Shown: positions 16,360 to 26,250 of the stretch, one piece after another
Layout: every line of letters begins with the position of its first letter
Numbering within the stretch: the first letter of the stretch is position 1
Source of the DNA: Janthinobacterium tructae
GTDB lineage: Bacteria; Pseudomonadota; Gammaproteobacteria; Burkholderiales; Burkholderiaceae_D
NCBI RefSeq assembly: GCF_006517255.1
Contig: NZ_CP041185.1
Location: 1,240,001-1,304,000, forward strand
Direction of reading: 5' to 3'
DNA: 64,000 nucleotides
Notes under the pieces: generated by a model
What the model saw: only the letters and a program-made list of their open reading frames with translations
Told to the model about the DNA's origin: nothing
Database searches by the model: none
Program-made: the position numbers and the translations under genes

Positions 16360-17706
16360 TCAACATTCAATATTGAGCTTCTTGATCATCCGGTACAGCG
16401 TCATGCGCGACACGCCCAGGTCGCGTGCCGCCTTGCTGATATTGCTGCCGGCACTGGCCAGGCTGGCCTGCACGGCGTCACGGTCCGCACGCCAGCGAAT
16501 ACTGCCGAGTGCGACATCGGCGCCCGGCGCGTGCGCAACTGACAGGCCCAGGTCCTCCGGCAGGATCGCCCTGCCTTCCGCCATCACCATGGCGCGCCGC
16601 ACCCGGTTGATCAATTCGCGCACATTGCCCGGCCAGCTATGGCTGCAGATCGCTTCGACGGCGGCGTTGCTGAAGCCGCGCACCAGCGGCGCCCGTTCCG
16701 ATACATAGGTGGCAAAAAAATGGTTTGCCAGCAACATCAAGTCTTCCCTCCGTTCGCGCAAGGGAGGCACATCGAGCGCCAGCACGTTGAGCCGGTAGTA
16801 CAAATCTTCCCGAAACGTCCCTTGCTTCACCGCCTCCAGCAAATTGACATGCGAGGCTGCAATGACGCGCACGTCGACCGGAGTACTGTGCGTGGCGCCG
16901 ACACGGTAAATCGTTTTTTCCTGCAGAAAGCGCAGCAAATTGGTTTGCAAGGAGAGTGGCAGGTCGCCTATTTCGTCGAGAAATACCGTGCCTCCGGCCG
17001 CCGACTCGATCAGGCCCCGCTTGTCGCAGGTGGCTCCCGTGAATGCGCCCCGTTGATGGCCGAACAACTCCGATTGCGCCAGGCCAGCCGGAATCGCGCC
17101 GCAGTTGATGGGCACAAATGGACCTGCCGCGCGCGCGGAATGGACGTGTATGGCTTGCGCTGTCAACTCCTTGCCGCTACCCGACTCGCCCCAGATCAGC
17201 ACCGGCGCGCTGACACCGGCAACCTTCAGGATCTGGTGCCGCAGACGGCCAATGGCGACGCCACTGCCCTTGAGCGACATATCGGCCTGTTCCAGCGCAC
17301 ACAGAGGCACGTCCGGCATCTCGCGCAAAGAGGCGTAGCCATAGGCATGGCCCAAGGTATGCCGCAGGCGCAGCATATCGACAGGCAAAGTGTGATAATC
17401 ATAGCAATGGTCGCGGACCAGGCGCCGGCATGCGGCCGTCTGCAAGGCGCGTGATGGGAAAATGCCCACCCATTGCATCTCCCAGTGCTGATGCAAGAAA
17501 CTGTCGATTTCTCCCAGTCCGTCGAGCGGCGAAATCAGGATACCAACCGGAAAAGCCTGCGTGCGCAGCGCGCGTGCCGCAGCCGCCAGGCCGGTCACGC
17601 TGCAGACTTTCCAGCCTTCCCATGCCACCCCAAACTGCCGCATGTCTGCCTCATGCAGCAAACCATTGCCACTCAAATCGATACACAATAACTGTCGTTT
17701 CAACAT
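16360..17706 (-). CDS. Sigma-54-dependent transcriptional activator, VpsR type
   Basis: This 448-residue enhancer-binding protein has an N-terminal receiver-like domain without the usual phospho-acceptor motif (about 1-125; its layout resembles Vibrio VpsR). An AAA+ domain follows, with Walker A GESGSGKE (173-180), the sigma-54 contact loop GAFTGA (220-225), Walker B VFLDEIGD (241-248) and the DVRVIAASH region. A Fis-type helix-turn-helix closes it (about 420-445, [16 protein letters not shown]). VpsR itself lacks GAFTGA, so this copy can work with sigma-54. GGAGG precedes the ATG at 17706. It probably activates the adjacent Fap-like operon, perhaps in response to c-di-GMP. Confidence 0.87.
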   Translation of the reverse strand: MLKRQLLCIDLSGNGLLHEADMRQFGVAWEGWKVCSVTGLAAAARALRTQAFPVGILISPLDGLGEIDSFLHQHWEMQWVGIFPSRALQTAACRRLVRDHCYDYHTLPVDMLRLRHTLGHAYGYASLREMPDVPLCALEQADMSLKGSGVAIGRLRHQILKVAGVSAPVLIWGESGSGKELTAQAIHVHSARAAGPFVPINCGAIPAGLAQSELFGHQRGAFTGATCDKRGLIESAAGGTVFLDEIGDLPLSLQTNLLRFLQEKTIYRVGATHSTPVDVRVIAASHVNLLEAVKQGTFREDLYYRLNVLALDVPPLRERREDLMLLANHFFATYVSERAPLVRGFSNAAVEAICSHSWPGNVRELINRVRRAMVMAEGRAILPEDLGLSVAHAPGADVALGSIRWRADRDAVQASLASAGSNISKAARDLGVSRMTLYRMIKKLNIEC

Positions 17707-18154
17707 CCAGCCTCCAAATTGACTGTGATCATCAGAAAACATCACGCCACCGCGTCGCGCAAGAAGAAGCGCCCTGCCGGGCAGCCAGATAGGCTGTCGC
17801 ACTCATGCAAGCCTGTCTTGCTTTCCGGAATGATAAAAGCCGATGAGCAGACTACTGCGGATGCGACACCATCACTGCCACCTGACTGCAGTAAATGGAA
17901 GCCTTAACAATCAATGACTTAAGATAAGGAGTGGCAAAGAAACACCCGCGATGGAACAGCCCTCAGGCAGGGTAGCGAGATTTGTGTATATGTGTGACAA
18001 TCTTATTGATGTATATCACTGCGCTACTAAAAAATACTTTCTTTTATAGAGAGTTTGTATCTTCTGCCACACTGAATTTTCCACAGTCATCAAAGGTGCG
18101 GCTAAGCCGTTCGACATCTTTCTTATCAAGCAAGATGCACCTCCACGAGATCCC
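17707..18154. other. Long intergenic region between the activator gene and an exported hypothetical
   Basis: This 448 bp stretch is unusually AT-rich on its right side (17980-18130). It must hold the divergent promoters of both neighbours. A small hairpin CCCTcaggcAGGG lies near 17960-17972. I see no convincing gene, riboswitch or repeat. Confidence 0.5.
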
Positions 18155-18808
18155 ATGCCGACAAAACATGCTTTGATGCTGGCCATCGCCGTCTTGACCA
18201 ACACGGCCCTGGCTGCCGCCCCGCTTGAGCAAGCCGGGCGCAGCCACTCTGTCGCCGCGCGCATGCAGGCGGAAACGTCCAGCGCCGCCGATCCCGATGC
18301 TCCCGCGCCGCTGCCCGTGCCCAGCGACATTTCGCTGGCCGAGCTGGAGCGCCGCTGGGCGCTGGGACAGGCGCAGGCCGCCGAAAAACACTTGAGCAGC
18401 GCGCTCGACCCGGCCGCGCTGACGGCCCTGGCGCAGCAGATGCAATGCATGGATATCGTCGGCGTGCAGGCATTTGGCTACCCGCTGGAGCAAACGCAGC
18501 CCACCGTGCTGAGCGGCGCGCACCTGCTGGCGCGCTGCCCGGACAGGGCCTATGTGACGATCACGGCGATGTCGATGGCGGGCAAGTCTGGCAAGCGCGT
18601 CACGATTTCGCCGCAGTCATTCAACCAGACCATGGATGGCAAGCCCGCGCGGCGCCTGTATTACAAGGCGCCCAACGGCCGCCAGAAGGAAACGCTGACC
18701 ATCATCGATGGCAGTTATGTGTATGCGCTCGAGTACTGGTCGCTCGATGACAGCCAGCAGAGCGGCATGGTCGGCATGCGCCGCATGGAAACATTGACGT
18801 TGCCATAA
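18155..18808 (+). CDS. Exported hypothetical protein
   Basis: This 217-residue protein has a signal peptide (about 1-21, ALA-AA) and an Ala/Pro-rich linker. A globular domain of about 120 residues contains two Cys (about 98 and 128) that could pair in the periplasm. The C-terminal part reads RRLYYKAPNGRQKETLTIID, suggesting a beta-rich domain. It has no recognised family. It is divergent from the sigma-54 activator gene across a long AT-rich spacer, so it might belong to the same regulon, but nothing in the sequence proves this. Confidence 0.6.
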   Translation: MPTKHALMLAIAVLTNTALAAAPLEQAGRSHSVAARMQAETSSAADPDAPAPLPVPSDISLAELERRWALGQAQAAEKHLSSALDPAALTALAQQMQCMDIVGVQAFGYPLEQTQPTVLSGAHLLARCPDRAYVTITAMSMAGKSGKRVTISPQSFNQTMDGKPARRLYYKAPNGRQKETLTIIDGSYVYALEYWSLDDSQQSGMVGMRRMETLTLP

Positions 18809-18917
18809 CAACAGGGGAAGTTATCTTGCAGGGACGCGCCCGGAGCAAAGCCTTGTCGGCTGTAAACGGCAGTGGCCGGCGGCAAAGATGCCGCCGGCCA
18901 CGTTCAGACACCGCTGC

Positions 18918-19610
18918 TTACATGCCCAGCGACTTGAGCAGGTCGGCGTTGTCGTCGTCTTCCGGTTCCACTGCAGGCGCCGGGGCAGCGCCGCGTTCGC
19001 GGTTCGCGTATTCCGTATCCATCAGCGAGTCGGCATCGACTTCGCGCGAATCGAAATCGTGCAGCTTGATGAACTCGGTACGGTCGATCGCCAGTTCCAG
19101 ATAGAAAATGTTGTTCTTTTCCGTGTAGAAGGTGACGCGACGCATTTCCGGGCGGTCCAGCGGCGTGTCTACACTGAGCATCACCTGCTTGTTCAGCACC
19201 AGCATCTTCGGCTGGCTCTGGGTGATGTTCGTTTGCAATTCGCGCCGCACCTTGCCCGTGAAGTCGCCCACGATCTGGTTCATCAGTTCGCCCATGATGT
19301 TCGACACTTCGTCCGACGTGTAGAAATTGGCCAGTTCCGACTTCGGCATACCCATGTGCAACATGTAGCGCTCGTAGATTTCCATCGCCGTATCGGCGGC
19401 AAAATTGAGCACCACCAGACCCGTGAAACCACCATCGAACATCACGAAGCAACCGATGTCCGGCTTCAGGCCGGTCTTGGTAATGCGCTGCACCATGCCT
19501 GAATAATTGACTCTGCTTTGCGTTGCAACGTTGAGCACCCGAACCACCGAGTTGCACAAACTCATCAACAAATCTTCTGTACCGTACACAACATCCTTTT
19601 CTGCATCCAT
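18918..19610 (-). CDS. DUF3334 family protein, CheX/CheC-like
   Basis: This 230-residue cytoplasmic protein starts with the DUF3334 signature (MDAEKDVVYGTEDLLMSLCN). It carries CheX-like segments, notably DEVSNIMGELMNQIVGDFTG (about 100-120), reminiscent of the E-x2-N helix of CheC/CheX phosphatases. An acidic C-terminal tail ends DDDNADLLKSLGM. GGAGAGG lies six bases before the ATG at 19610. The neighbouring chemoreceptor gene on the same strand supports a role in chemotaxis-type signalling. The catalytic activity is not established. Confidence 0.75.
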   Translation of the reverse strand: MDAEKDVVYGTEDLLMSLCNSVVRVLNVATQSRVNYSGMVQRITKTGLKPDIGCFVMFDGGFTGLVVLNFAADTAMEIYERYMLHMGMPKSELANFYTSDEVSNIMGELMNQIVGDFTGKVRRELQTNITQSQPKMLVLNKQVMLSVDTPLDRPEMRRVTFYTEKNNIFYLELAIDRTEFIKLHDFDSREVDADSLMDTEYANRERGAAPAPAVEPEDDDNADLLKSLGM

Positions 19611-19911
19611 GAGCAACCTCTCCTACTATTTTAAAGATGACAGCACTGTTTCCCTGCCCGTCGCGAGCCGAAATATGACCGTTTCGCTCAGCAAGCGGAC
19701 GACTTCACCTTTGCATGCCTGACCTTGCCTGACCGTGCGAGCCGCGTTGCCGCCAGCACGAACCGCCCTCTTACTTTTTTCTGTATAGAAATAAGTATCA
19801 GATGCGCAGAATACCCAGATGTAACATTTCCGTCCAGCCATACCTGCATTTACTTGACGATCTGTGCGGAAATGTCATGCGCCGCCGCCTGCGGCGCCAC
19901 GCTACGGGTGC
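19611..19911. other. Intergenic region between chemoreceptor and DUF3334 genes
   Basis: About 300 bp separates two minus-strand genes. A GCGCCGC/GCGGCGC hairpin (19879-19885 with 19891-19897) lies just after the chemoreceptor stop and may act as a weak terminator. The rest presumably holds the DUF3334 promoter; no clear boxes were recognised. Confidence 0.45.
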
Positions 19912-21537
19912 CTAGCCGCGCATGGTCAAGGCCAGGGGCCGATGCCCGGCTGCCCCTGCCGCACCGGCCTGCGTGGCCGGTGGCGCGTCCTTCAGGCGGA
20001 ACACTTGCACCGCGTGCGACAGCTGCGCCGCCTGATCCTGCATGGCATTGGCCGCGGCCGCCGCCTCTTCGACCAGGGCCGCATTTTGCTGCGTCACCTG
20101 GTCCATCTGACTGATGGCTTCATTCACCTGCTCGATGCCGAGGCGCTGCTCTTCGCTCGCATCCGTGATCTCGCCGATGATGGCGCTCAGGCGCTGGACG
20201 CTATCGACCACCTCCTGCATGGTGGCACCGGCCTGATCGACCAGCTTACTGCCCGCGCCCACCTTCTCCACGGAATCATCGATCAAACCCTTGATTTCCT
20301 TGGCGGCGCTGGCCGAACGCTGGGCCAGGTTGCGCACTTCCGTGGCCACCACGGCAAAACCGCGTCCCTGTTCGCCCGCGCGGGCAGCCTCCACGGCGGC
20401 ATTCAGGGCCAGGATATTCGTCTGGAAGGCGATGCCGTCGATCACGCCGATGATATCGGCAATCTTGCGTGAGGAATCATTGATCGAGCCCATGGTCTGC
20501 ACCACTTCGGATACCACCGCGCCGCCCTTGACAGCCACGCTGGACGCCGCCGACGCCAGCGAGCGCGCCGCCAGCGCATTGTCCGCATTCTGCTTGACGG
20601 CCGCCGTCAGCTCTTCCATCGACGATGCCGTTTCTTCGAGCGAACTGGCCTGCTGTTCCGTGCGCGATGACAAGTCCATGGTCCCGACGGCGATCTGCGC
20701 CGAAGCAGTGGCGATGGTATCGGTGCCGCCGCGCACTTCGCCCACAATGCCAACCAGCGCCGTGTTCATGTCGCGCAGGGCGGCCATCAGCTGACCCGTT
20801 TCATCTTGCGAACGCACGACGATATCGCTGCTCAGGTCGCCCTGCGCCACGCGCTGGGCCAACGCCACCGCCTCGACCAGTGGGCGCGTAATGTTACGGG
20901 TCAGCAAGATCGCCAGCATGCACGCCAGCAGCGCGGCGATGACGCCGCCGCCCAGCAAGACCCACGTCGTGCGCGACTGCAAGGCGGCCGCTTCCTGGCC
21001 GCGTTGCCCTAATAACATACTTTCCGTCTTGCCTATGTCGGCGAGCAAGATACGCATCGCATCCATGGCCGCCTTGCCCTTGCCGGCCTGCTCCGCCGCC
21101 ACCACGGCGTCGAGGCTGCCATCGACGGCCGCCGCGCGGCGCAAGGCGATCACGGGATTGATCGCCGTCGCCAGCCATTGCTGCTGAGCACCTTCCAATG
21201 CCTTCAGCCGCGCCAGCTGGGCAGGGTTGTCGGCAGTCAAAGCGCGGATCTTTTGCAAGTGTTCGGCAAAGCCGCGCTGGCCGCTTGCCAGCGGTTCCAG
21301 CGAGCTATCCTTGCCGGTCAATGCAAAGCCGCGCTCGCCGGTCTCGATGTTGATCAGGCTTTCGAGCAAGGCATTGGCCTCGCCCATGACCTCGTACGTA
21401 TGGATATTCAGTCCATTGGCCTCACCCAGGCGGGAAAAATTCGCTTGCGCAGACGCGACCAGTATCGCCAGCAAGGCGATGACGGCGCCAAAGGCCAGGT
21501 AGAGGCGGGTGCCGATCTTCAAGTTGGACAATGCCAT
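19912..21537 (-). CDS. Methyl-accepting chemotaxis protein with CHASE3-like sensor
   Basis: This 541-residue receptor has transmembrane helix 1 (about 10-30) and a periplasmic four-helix sensor of CHASE3 type (signature [20 protein letters not shown]). Transmembrane helix 2 (about 190-212), a HAMP domain (about 213-266) and a cytoplasmic signalling hairpin follow. The hairpin tip is conserved ([20 protein letters not shown], near 375-395). The C-terminus lacks a CheR-binding pentapeptide. It would transmit ligand signals to CheA/CheW in the inner membrane; the ligand is unknown. It is divergent from the AraC gene. Confidence 0.93.
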   Translation of the reverse strand: MALSNLKIGTRLYLAFGAVIALLAILVASAQANFSRLGEANGLNIHTYEVMGEANALLESLINIETGERGFALTGKDSSLEPLASGQRGFAEHLQKIRALTADNPAQLARLKALEGAQQQWLATAINPVIALRRAAAVDGSLDAVVAAEQAGKGKAAMDAMRILLADIGKTESMLLGQRGQEAAALQSRTTWVLLGGGVIAALLACMLAILLTRNITRPLVEAVALAQRVAQGDLSSDIVVRSQDETGQLMAALRDMNTALVGIVGEVRGGTDTIATASAQIAVGTMDLSSRTEQQASSLEETASSMEELTAAVKQNADNALAARSLASAASSVAVKGGAVVSEVVQTMGSINDSSRKIADIIGVIDGIAFQTNILALNAAVEAARAGEQGRGFAVVATEVRNLAQRSASAAKEIKGLIDDSVEKVGAGSKLVDQAGATMQEVVDSVQRLSAIIGEITDASEEQRLGIEQVNEAISQMDQVTQQNAALVEEAAAAANAMQDQAAQLSHAVQVFRLKDAPPATQAGAAGAAGHRPLALTMRG

Positions 21538-21647
21538 TTTCGTACTCCAGTAAGAACAAACATCAAGGCGCCATCATAGCGATAAAAAAGGAAACATTTG
21601 TTGCTTATGGGATACAATTTATATCTTATCGTCTTTTTATAATTTCC

Positions 21648-22466
21648 ATGGATCGCTTGTCTGCCCTATTGCTGCGCTTTGGATTCTCAGCCGACACCTT
21701 CTTCCAGGGAACGTTTTGCGGCAACAACCACTTTCCCGCGCAGCCGGGAAGGGGCCATCTGCATCTGGTGCGCGAAGGGCCGGCGACCTTCGTCCACGCA
21801 GACGGCACCCGGCTGCACGTCGATGCGCCCACGCTGATTCTCTACCCGCGCCCGCAGGCGCATGGTCTGCATACGGGTGCCGGCACGGCGCAGCTGTTAT
21901 GCGCCAGCGTGCATCTGGCGGGCGACGGCGAGGCTGCGATCGACAGCCTGCCGGCCTGCCTGCAGGTGCCGCTGGCGCAACTGCCGGCGATGGCTGGCGT
22001 GCTCGAGCTGCTGTTCGACGAGGCGCAGCATGGCGGGCTGGGACAGAAACTGGTGCTCAACCGCTTGTGCGACGTGCTGATCGTCCAGCTGCTGCGCCAT
22101 GCGCTGGCCAACCATCTCATGTCGGCCGCATGCCTGCTCGACCCGTCCGATGCCGTCCTCGCCAACGCCATGACGGCCATGCGCGACCATCCCGGGCGCC
22201 ACTGGACGGTGGCATCACTGGCCACCCTGTGCGGCATGTCGCGCAGCCGCTTCGCGCGCCAGTTCCACGCGGTCATCGGTTGCCCGCCGGCCGCATACCT
22301 GACGGGCCAGCGCATGTTGCGCGCCCAGGCGCTGCTCCAGCAAGGCCGGCTGGTGCAGGATGTCGCGCTGGAAGTGGGCTATGCCAGCCAGCCGGCTTTC
22401 ACCCGTGCCTTCCGCGCTTGCACCAGGCTGTCGCCGCGCGACTGGCTGACACAGGGCAACAGCTAG
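21648..22466 (+). CDS. AraC family transcriptional regulator (cupin sensor domain)
   Basis: This 272-residue regulator has an N-terminal cupin-type domain (MDRLSALLLRFGFSADTFFQ, typical of the Cupin_6 group). The C-terminal double helix-turn-helix spans about 170-268 (WTVASLATLCGMSRSRFARQF and VALEVGYASQPAFTRAFR). The ATG at 21648 was chosen because homology starts there; a longer frame from 21531 is not family-like. No strong ribosome site is visible and a TATAAT box lies at 21638-21643, so the message may be nearly leaderless. Targets are unknown. Confidence 0.85.
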   Translation: MDRLSALLLRFGFSADTFFQGTFCGNNHFPAQPGRGHLHLVREGPATFVHADGTRLHVDAPTLILYPRPQAHGLHTGAGTAQLLCASVHLAGDGEAAIDSLPACLQVPLAQLPAMAGVLELLFDEAQHGGLGQKLVLNRLCDVLIVQLLRHALANHLMSAACLLDPSDAVLANAMTAMRDHPGRHWTVASLATLCGMSRSRFARQFHAVIGCPPAAYLTGQRMLRAQALLQQGRLVQDVALEVGYASQPAFTRAFRACTRLSPRDWLTQGNS

Positions 22467-22720
22467 AAATCGAGCGCCCGCAAGACCACGCTGCTGACCC
22501 GCAGGTCGCGGCTCAGATAAGCGAAGGCGCGCTGGCCGATGCGCAGGCGGTGGGCGTCGAAGATGAGCAGCCAGTCGCCGCCCTGGCCCTGGTCCAGGCT
22601 GCGCAATGCCGTCACGCTGATACGGCAAGTCTTTTCCACGCCGAAGACGGTCAGATGAAAGCGGATGACGTCGCCCGCCGGTTCGAGCGCGATGCTGTCG
22701 CGCAGGATGTCATAGGGCAT
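22463..22720 (-). CDS. Small DUF1488-like protein
   Basis: This 85-residue protein has the pattern IRFHLTVFGVEKTCRISVTAL followed by LLIFDAHRLRIGQRAF, which resembles DUF1488 proteins (beta strands, a conserved Cys, then an F-x3-R-x2-I helix). Function is unknown. It starts 12 bases after the histidine kinase stop on the same strand and is probably co-transcribed. It overlaps the convergent AraC gene by four bases. Confidence 0.6.
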   Translation of the reverse strand: MPYDILRDSIALEPAGDVIRFHLTVFGVEKTCRISVTALRSLDQGQGGDWLLIFDAHRLRIGQRAFAYLSRDLRVSSVVLRALDF

Positions 22721-22732
22721 GACCGCCGCCGT

Positions 22733-23884
22733 TCATGTGGCGGCATTGGCCATAGCAGCGGCATGCCGTGGCAAGTCGATGATGAAGACGCAGCCATGGC
22801 CAGGCGCGCTTTCCACGCTCAAGGTACCGTCATTCGCTTCCACGCTGCGCCGGGCAATCGACAGGCCCAAGCCCAGGCCCGTCTTGTTGGCGCCGCCTTG
22901 CGTGAAAGGCAGAAACATGTCATCCACAGCCTGCGGCGACAGGCCGGCGCCATTGTCCTTCACTTCGATCCTGATCCGTTCGCCGTGCGCATACGCGCGC
23001 AGCATTACCGTGCCCTTCGGCGCACCAAATTTGAAGGCATTCTGCAGCAGGTTGCCTACTGCCGAAAGCAGCAAATCCTGGTCCGCATTGAGCTGCAGCA
23101 AGGGTGCAACCTCGTCGACGATCAAGGTGCAGCGCAGTAACTCCGCTTCCAGGCTGGCCGAATGGCTCAGTTCACTGATGAAATTATCCAAGGAAAATAC
23201 CGAGCGTTGCAGGGTCAGGCCCGCCTCCACCCGCACTTCAGCCAGCGAGCGGTCGATCAGGGTACGCAAACCGACGAGGCTGCGTTCGAGCACTGCGCCA
23301 GTGGCGCCCGTCACGCCCATGCCGCCCTGCTTGATCGCCGCGACGGCCAGGCCTGCCGTGCTGAGGTGATTGCGCAGTTCATGGGCGAAAAAGCCGATAC
23401 GCTGGCTCAGTGCCAGTGCCTGCTCATTGGCGATGAGCACGTCGCGCCGCTGGGTAAATTCGGACACGGCCTCGGCAATGCCGTTATCGAGGCAGCGGTT
23501 CAGCGTCCTGAATTCCTCGACGGCAAATTGCTCGCCCAGCGCCACGGCCAGATCGCTGACAGCCTGGCACAGGTCGCCATAATCGTGCACCACCTGGCTG
23601 ACGGAATAGCCGAGCGCCAGCAATTTCCCGCCGTGCGTGCTGGCGCTGTCGGCCAGTTCCGACGTGCCCTGCGCACTGCCGTCGGCGGGGCCGGAAATGG
23701 CCAGGCTTTGCGCCAGCTTGCCCGCCTCTTCCGCCTTCAGGGTGCGGATCAGCTGATCGAGGAAGATGGGTATGCCTTCCCTTAACTGTATTTCAGTCGA
23801 AAAACGCAGGGGCCGCTTGGCCACTTTGTCACGACAACGGCGCTCCAGCTCCGCGCGATTTTCCGCTAGGAATACATGCATCAT
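22733..23884 (-). CDS. Soluble sensor histidine kinase
   Basis: This 383-residue protein has no membrane segments. An all-helical N-terminal region (about 1-150) is RsbRD-like. The dimerisation helix has the phospho-acceptor motif FFAHELRNHLSTAG. The ATPase domain has the N box (NLLQNAFKFG), G1 box (DNGAGLS) and G2 box (GLGLGLSIARR). The ATG at 23884 was taken; an in-frame TTG at 23917 with AGG upstream is possible. No response regulator is adjacent, so the partner is elsewhere. Confidence 0.85.
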   Translation of the reverse strand: MMHVFLAENRAELERRCRDKVAKRPLRFSTEIQLREGIPIFLDQLIRTLKAEEAGKLAQSLAISGPADGSAQGTSELADSASTHGGKLLALGYSVSQVVHDYGDLCQAVSDLAVALGEQFAVEEFRTLNRCLDNGIAEAVSEFTQRRDVLIANEQALALSQRIGFFAHELRNHLSTAGLAVAAIKQGGMGVTGATGAVLERSLVGLRTLIDRSLAEVRVEAGLTLQRSVFSLDNFISELSHSASLEAELLRCTLIVDEVAPLLQLNADQDLLLSAVGNLLQNAFKFGAPKGTVMLRAYAHGERIRIEVKDNGAGLSPQAVDDMFLPFTQGGANKTGLGLGLSIARRSVEANDGTLSVESAPGHGCVFIIDLPRHAAAMANAAT

Positions 23885-24042
23885 GGCGTTTTCGGCAATC
23901 TCAATGGTTAAGAACAAGCAAGCCTAGCGCGATGACCCGTCAAGCACCGTCTGTTACCGTACATACCTAGATACTTGCGCGCACGCAGCGGCCATCCCCT
24001 GTGCTATTGTCATCGCATACATAACTTAAGCAGGTGCCCCAG

Positions 24043-24360
24043 ATGCAAAACATCGTTACCAGCGTTTCATTCCGCTACATCGATCCGCGCCACAAAGAGC
24101 CGGGCCCGAGCAAGCAATTCATCAACCAGAACATCCTGCTGCCGTCGGGCGCCCATCTGCCGCGCATGGGCGAAGCAATCGAACTGATGCACTGGGACTT
24201 GAACCGCGACATGAAATCGGGCGTGTATTCCGTCCTGTTCATCCACACGCGCATCGCCTTGTTTGACGGCAACGACAAGCCTTCCGGCTGGCACACCACG
24301 ATCACCGTGGGCCCGCAATCCGATGAAATCGACGTGCGCTTCCTCACTGCCCCGTCCTGA
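24043..24360 (+). CDS. Hypothetical protein
   Basis: This 105-residue protein has no signal peptide or membrane segment. AGG at 24032-24034 lies eight bases before the ATG; a GTG at 24034 is an alternative. Composition is mixed, with HWDLNRDMKSGVYSVLFIHT near the middle, suggesting a small beta-rich fold. I do not recognise a family. It precedes the large unknown gene on the same strand by 122 bases. Confidence 0.6.
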   Translation: MQNIVTSVSFRYIDPRHKEPGPSKQFINQNILLPSGAHLPRMGEAIELMHWDLNRDMKSGVYSVLFIHTRIALFDGNDKPSGWHTTITVGPQSDEIDVRFLTAPS

Positions 24361-24482
24361 CGCCCGTGCGGCCCTTGTTGCGGCCAGGCCCGGCCACCTA
24401 AAATAGTGCCTTATATCAAACATGACCGTGACGGCAGCCGGTGGCGCTGTCATGTGCAAGGCAAGGAAAGACGACGATACTG

Positions 24483-26153
24483 ATGAGTACTCTTGTAGAG
24501 CTGGTAACACAGGAAATGACGGCGGCCATCCACGCCTGGTTCGATGAGCGCCTGCTGCGCACGGACCTGGAGCAATCCGTCAGGCGCACGACCTTGCAAG
24601 CGGGCATCTTCAATGACTTGCTGCTCGACTACAAGCCAGGGCGCGCGATCGCCGACGATCTCGACCTGGGCTTCGACGACGACGCGCGCCCCGGCACGGC
24701 AGCGCGCCTTGACGATGCGCAAATGCGCGAGCTTGTCGTGCCACAACTGACGGCCGTGGTCAAGGCCCGCCTGGCGCCGCTGGTGGACACGCCGATGATC
24801 GACTACCGCTTCACCTGCCGCGGCAAGTTCCAGACGGCGCAGGGCAAGCTGCACCTGACGTTGCTGGAATACGTCAACGAAGATAAACGCCAGGCCTTGC
24901 TGGAAAACATACACGCGTACATCGGGCAAAAGCTCACACATGGCAAGCATCCGACGAAGCCGCTGGAAACGTTTTTCCTGGCGCGCCACCTGCTCGACCC
25001 GCAGCTGTTCCCGCAGCTCGACGTGGCCTGGAGCATCGCCCAATACGGAAGCATCCAGGCCTTGAACAAGAGCCAGCCGGACGCCTTGGCCGAGCACCGC
25101 GCCGACATCATCCGCGCCATCACGCAATGGGCGGAAAACGTTTTCCTGCCACAATTTTATGACCGCGCCCTGTCTGCCTACCGCGCCACCGACTACACGC
25201 TGAAAGCGGGCGCGGCGCCCGATGCACAGACACAGCAGCCGATCGACCTGCTGCTGTATGGCGCCGTGATGATCTTGCGCCATGACGCCAGCTACGCCAA
25301 ACCCAAGGGCCTGAAGTTGCTGGAAATCGCGCGCGAACTGGGCAGCGAACGGGCCGTGCGCATGCTGCAGGAAGGCAGCGGCACCTTCCCCGATGCCGAC
25401 ATCCACCTGAAAAATGCGCTGCTGGAATGCCGCGCCAACGATGTGTTTGCCACGATCAGCATCACGATTGCCCGGGAAGAGCCAGACGCGTATGCGCAGG
25501 CGCTGGCGTTCGTCACGCATTTGCTGCAAAACGGTTTTCCGAAAAGCTACCAGATCAAGCTCAAGGCCAAGGCCAAGGAATATCTGCCCATCAAGGGACT
25601 GGCCAAATCCGACACGCACCGCTTCTTTGCCAACGCCCTCGCCCATGCCTCCCTGCAGCCGCAACTGGAAGCCTATGCGCGCGCGGCCATTGAAGAATTC
25701 GAATTCTATGCCGACACGGAAGGCGAAAAGAATTGCATGCCCGGCAGCTACGCCACGTTTGGCCTGGGTTTACTCGATGCGCGCTATTTCCCCCTGGTGC
25801 AGCACTACATGGAGAACGTCGACGAGGAACACCAGTGCGTGCAGGACCAGTTCACGGCGGCTTTTGCCGAGCAGCATGGCGTGACGCGCGAATCCGTCCC
25901 CGTGCTGGCCGCATGTCTGCGCGCCTGCACGGATAGCGCCAAGGTGAAAATCCAGGCGGAACTGGACGAGGTGGAGAAGCTGGAACTGTTCTGCCAGCAA
26001 CTGCAAGGGCTGGAAGGCTATCTGGTCGAGCACATGCTGTATCCGGTCTGGGGCAAGCTGGAAAAACTGGCCACCCTGGCGCGCAAGGCGGACGGCCGGC
26101 GCAAGGAGCTACTGCTGGCCTTGCTGGAAGCGGCCAGCAAGACCGCCGCCTAA
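24483..26153 (+). CDS. Large uncharacterised cytoplasmic protein (possibly DUF6138-like)
   Basis: This 556-residue mostly helical protein has no signal peptide, transmembrane segment or nucleotide-binding motif. Conserved-looking stretches include LLDPQLFPQLDVAWSIAQYG, PIDLLLYGAVMILRHDASY and KAKEYLPIKGLAKSDTHRFF. The layout reminds me of DUF6138, but this is from memory only. The ATG at 24483 has AAGGA 15 bases upstream, longer than ideal; a GTG at 24441 is the alternative. It stands alone in its orientation with small hypotheticals on either side. Confidence 0.65.
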   Translation: MSTLVELVTQEMTAAIHAWFDERLLRTDLEQSVRRTTLQAGIFNDLLLDYKPGRAIADDLDLGFDDDARPGTAARLDDAQMRELVVPQLTAVVKARLAPLVDTPMIDYRFTCRGKFQTAQGKLHLTLLEYVNEDKRQALLENIHAYIGQKLTHGKHPTKPLETFFLARHLLDPQLFPQLDVAWSIAQYGSIQALNKSQPDALAEHRADIIRAITQWAENVFLPQFYDRALSAYRATDYTLKAGAAPDAQTQQPIDLLLYGAVMILRHDASYAKPKGLKLLEIARELGSERAVRMLQEGSGTFPDADIHLKNALLECRANDVFATISITIAREEPDAYAQALAFVTHLLQNGFPKSYQIKLKAKAKEYLPIKGLAKSDTHRFFANALAHASLQPQLEAYARAAIEEFEFYADTEGEKNCMPGSYATFGLGLLDARYFPLVQHYMENVDEEHQCVQDQFTAAFAEQHGVTRESVPVLAACLRACTDSAKVKIQAELDEVEKLELFCQQLQGLEGYLVEHMLYPVWGKLEKLATLARKADGRRKELLLALLEAASKTAA

Positions 26154-26250
26154 AGTGCGCAACGTTATGACTTTCACCATTTATAATGCGGGCGCTAGAA
26201 TTGCCGAAAAGCATTTTTTGGCGCCTGACATTGAATTGTGGAGAAATTAC

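Noticed and set aside
17920..18010. GEMM-like (c-di-GMP) riboswitch resemblance (GGCAAAG and GGGTAGCGAG)
   Set aside because: The tetraloop, receptor and pairing partners of the aptamer are missing, and the match is limited to a few short words.
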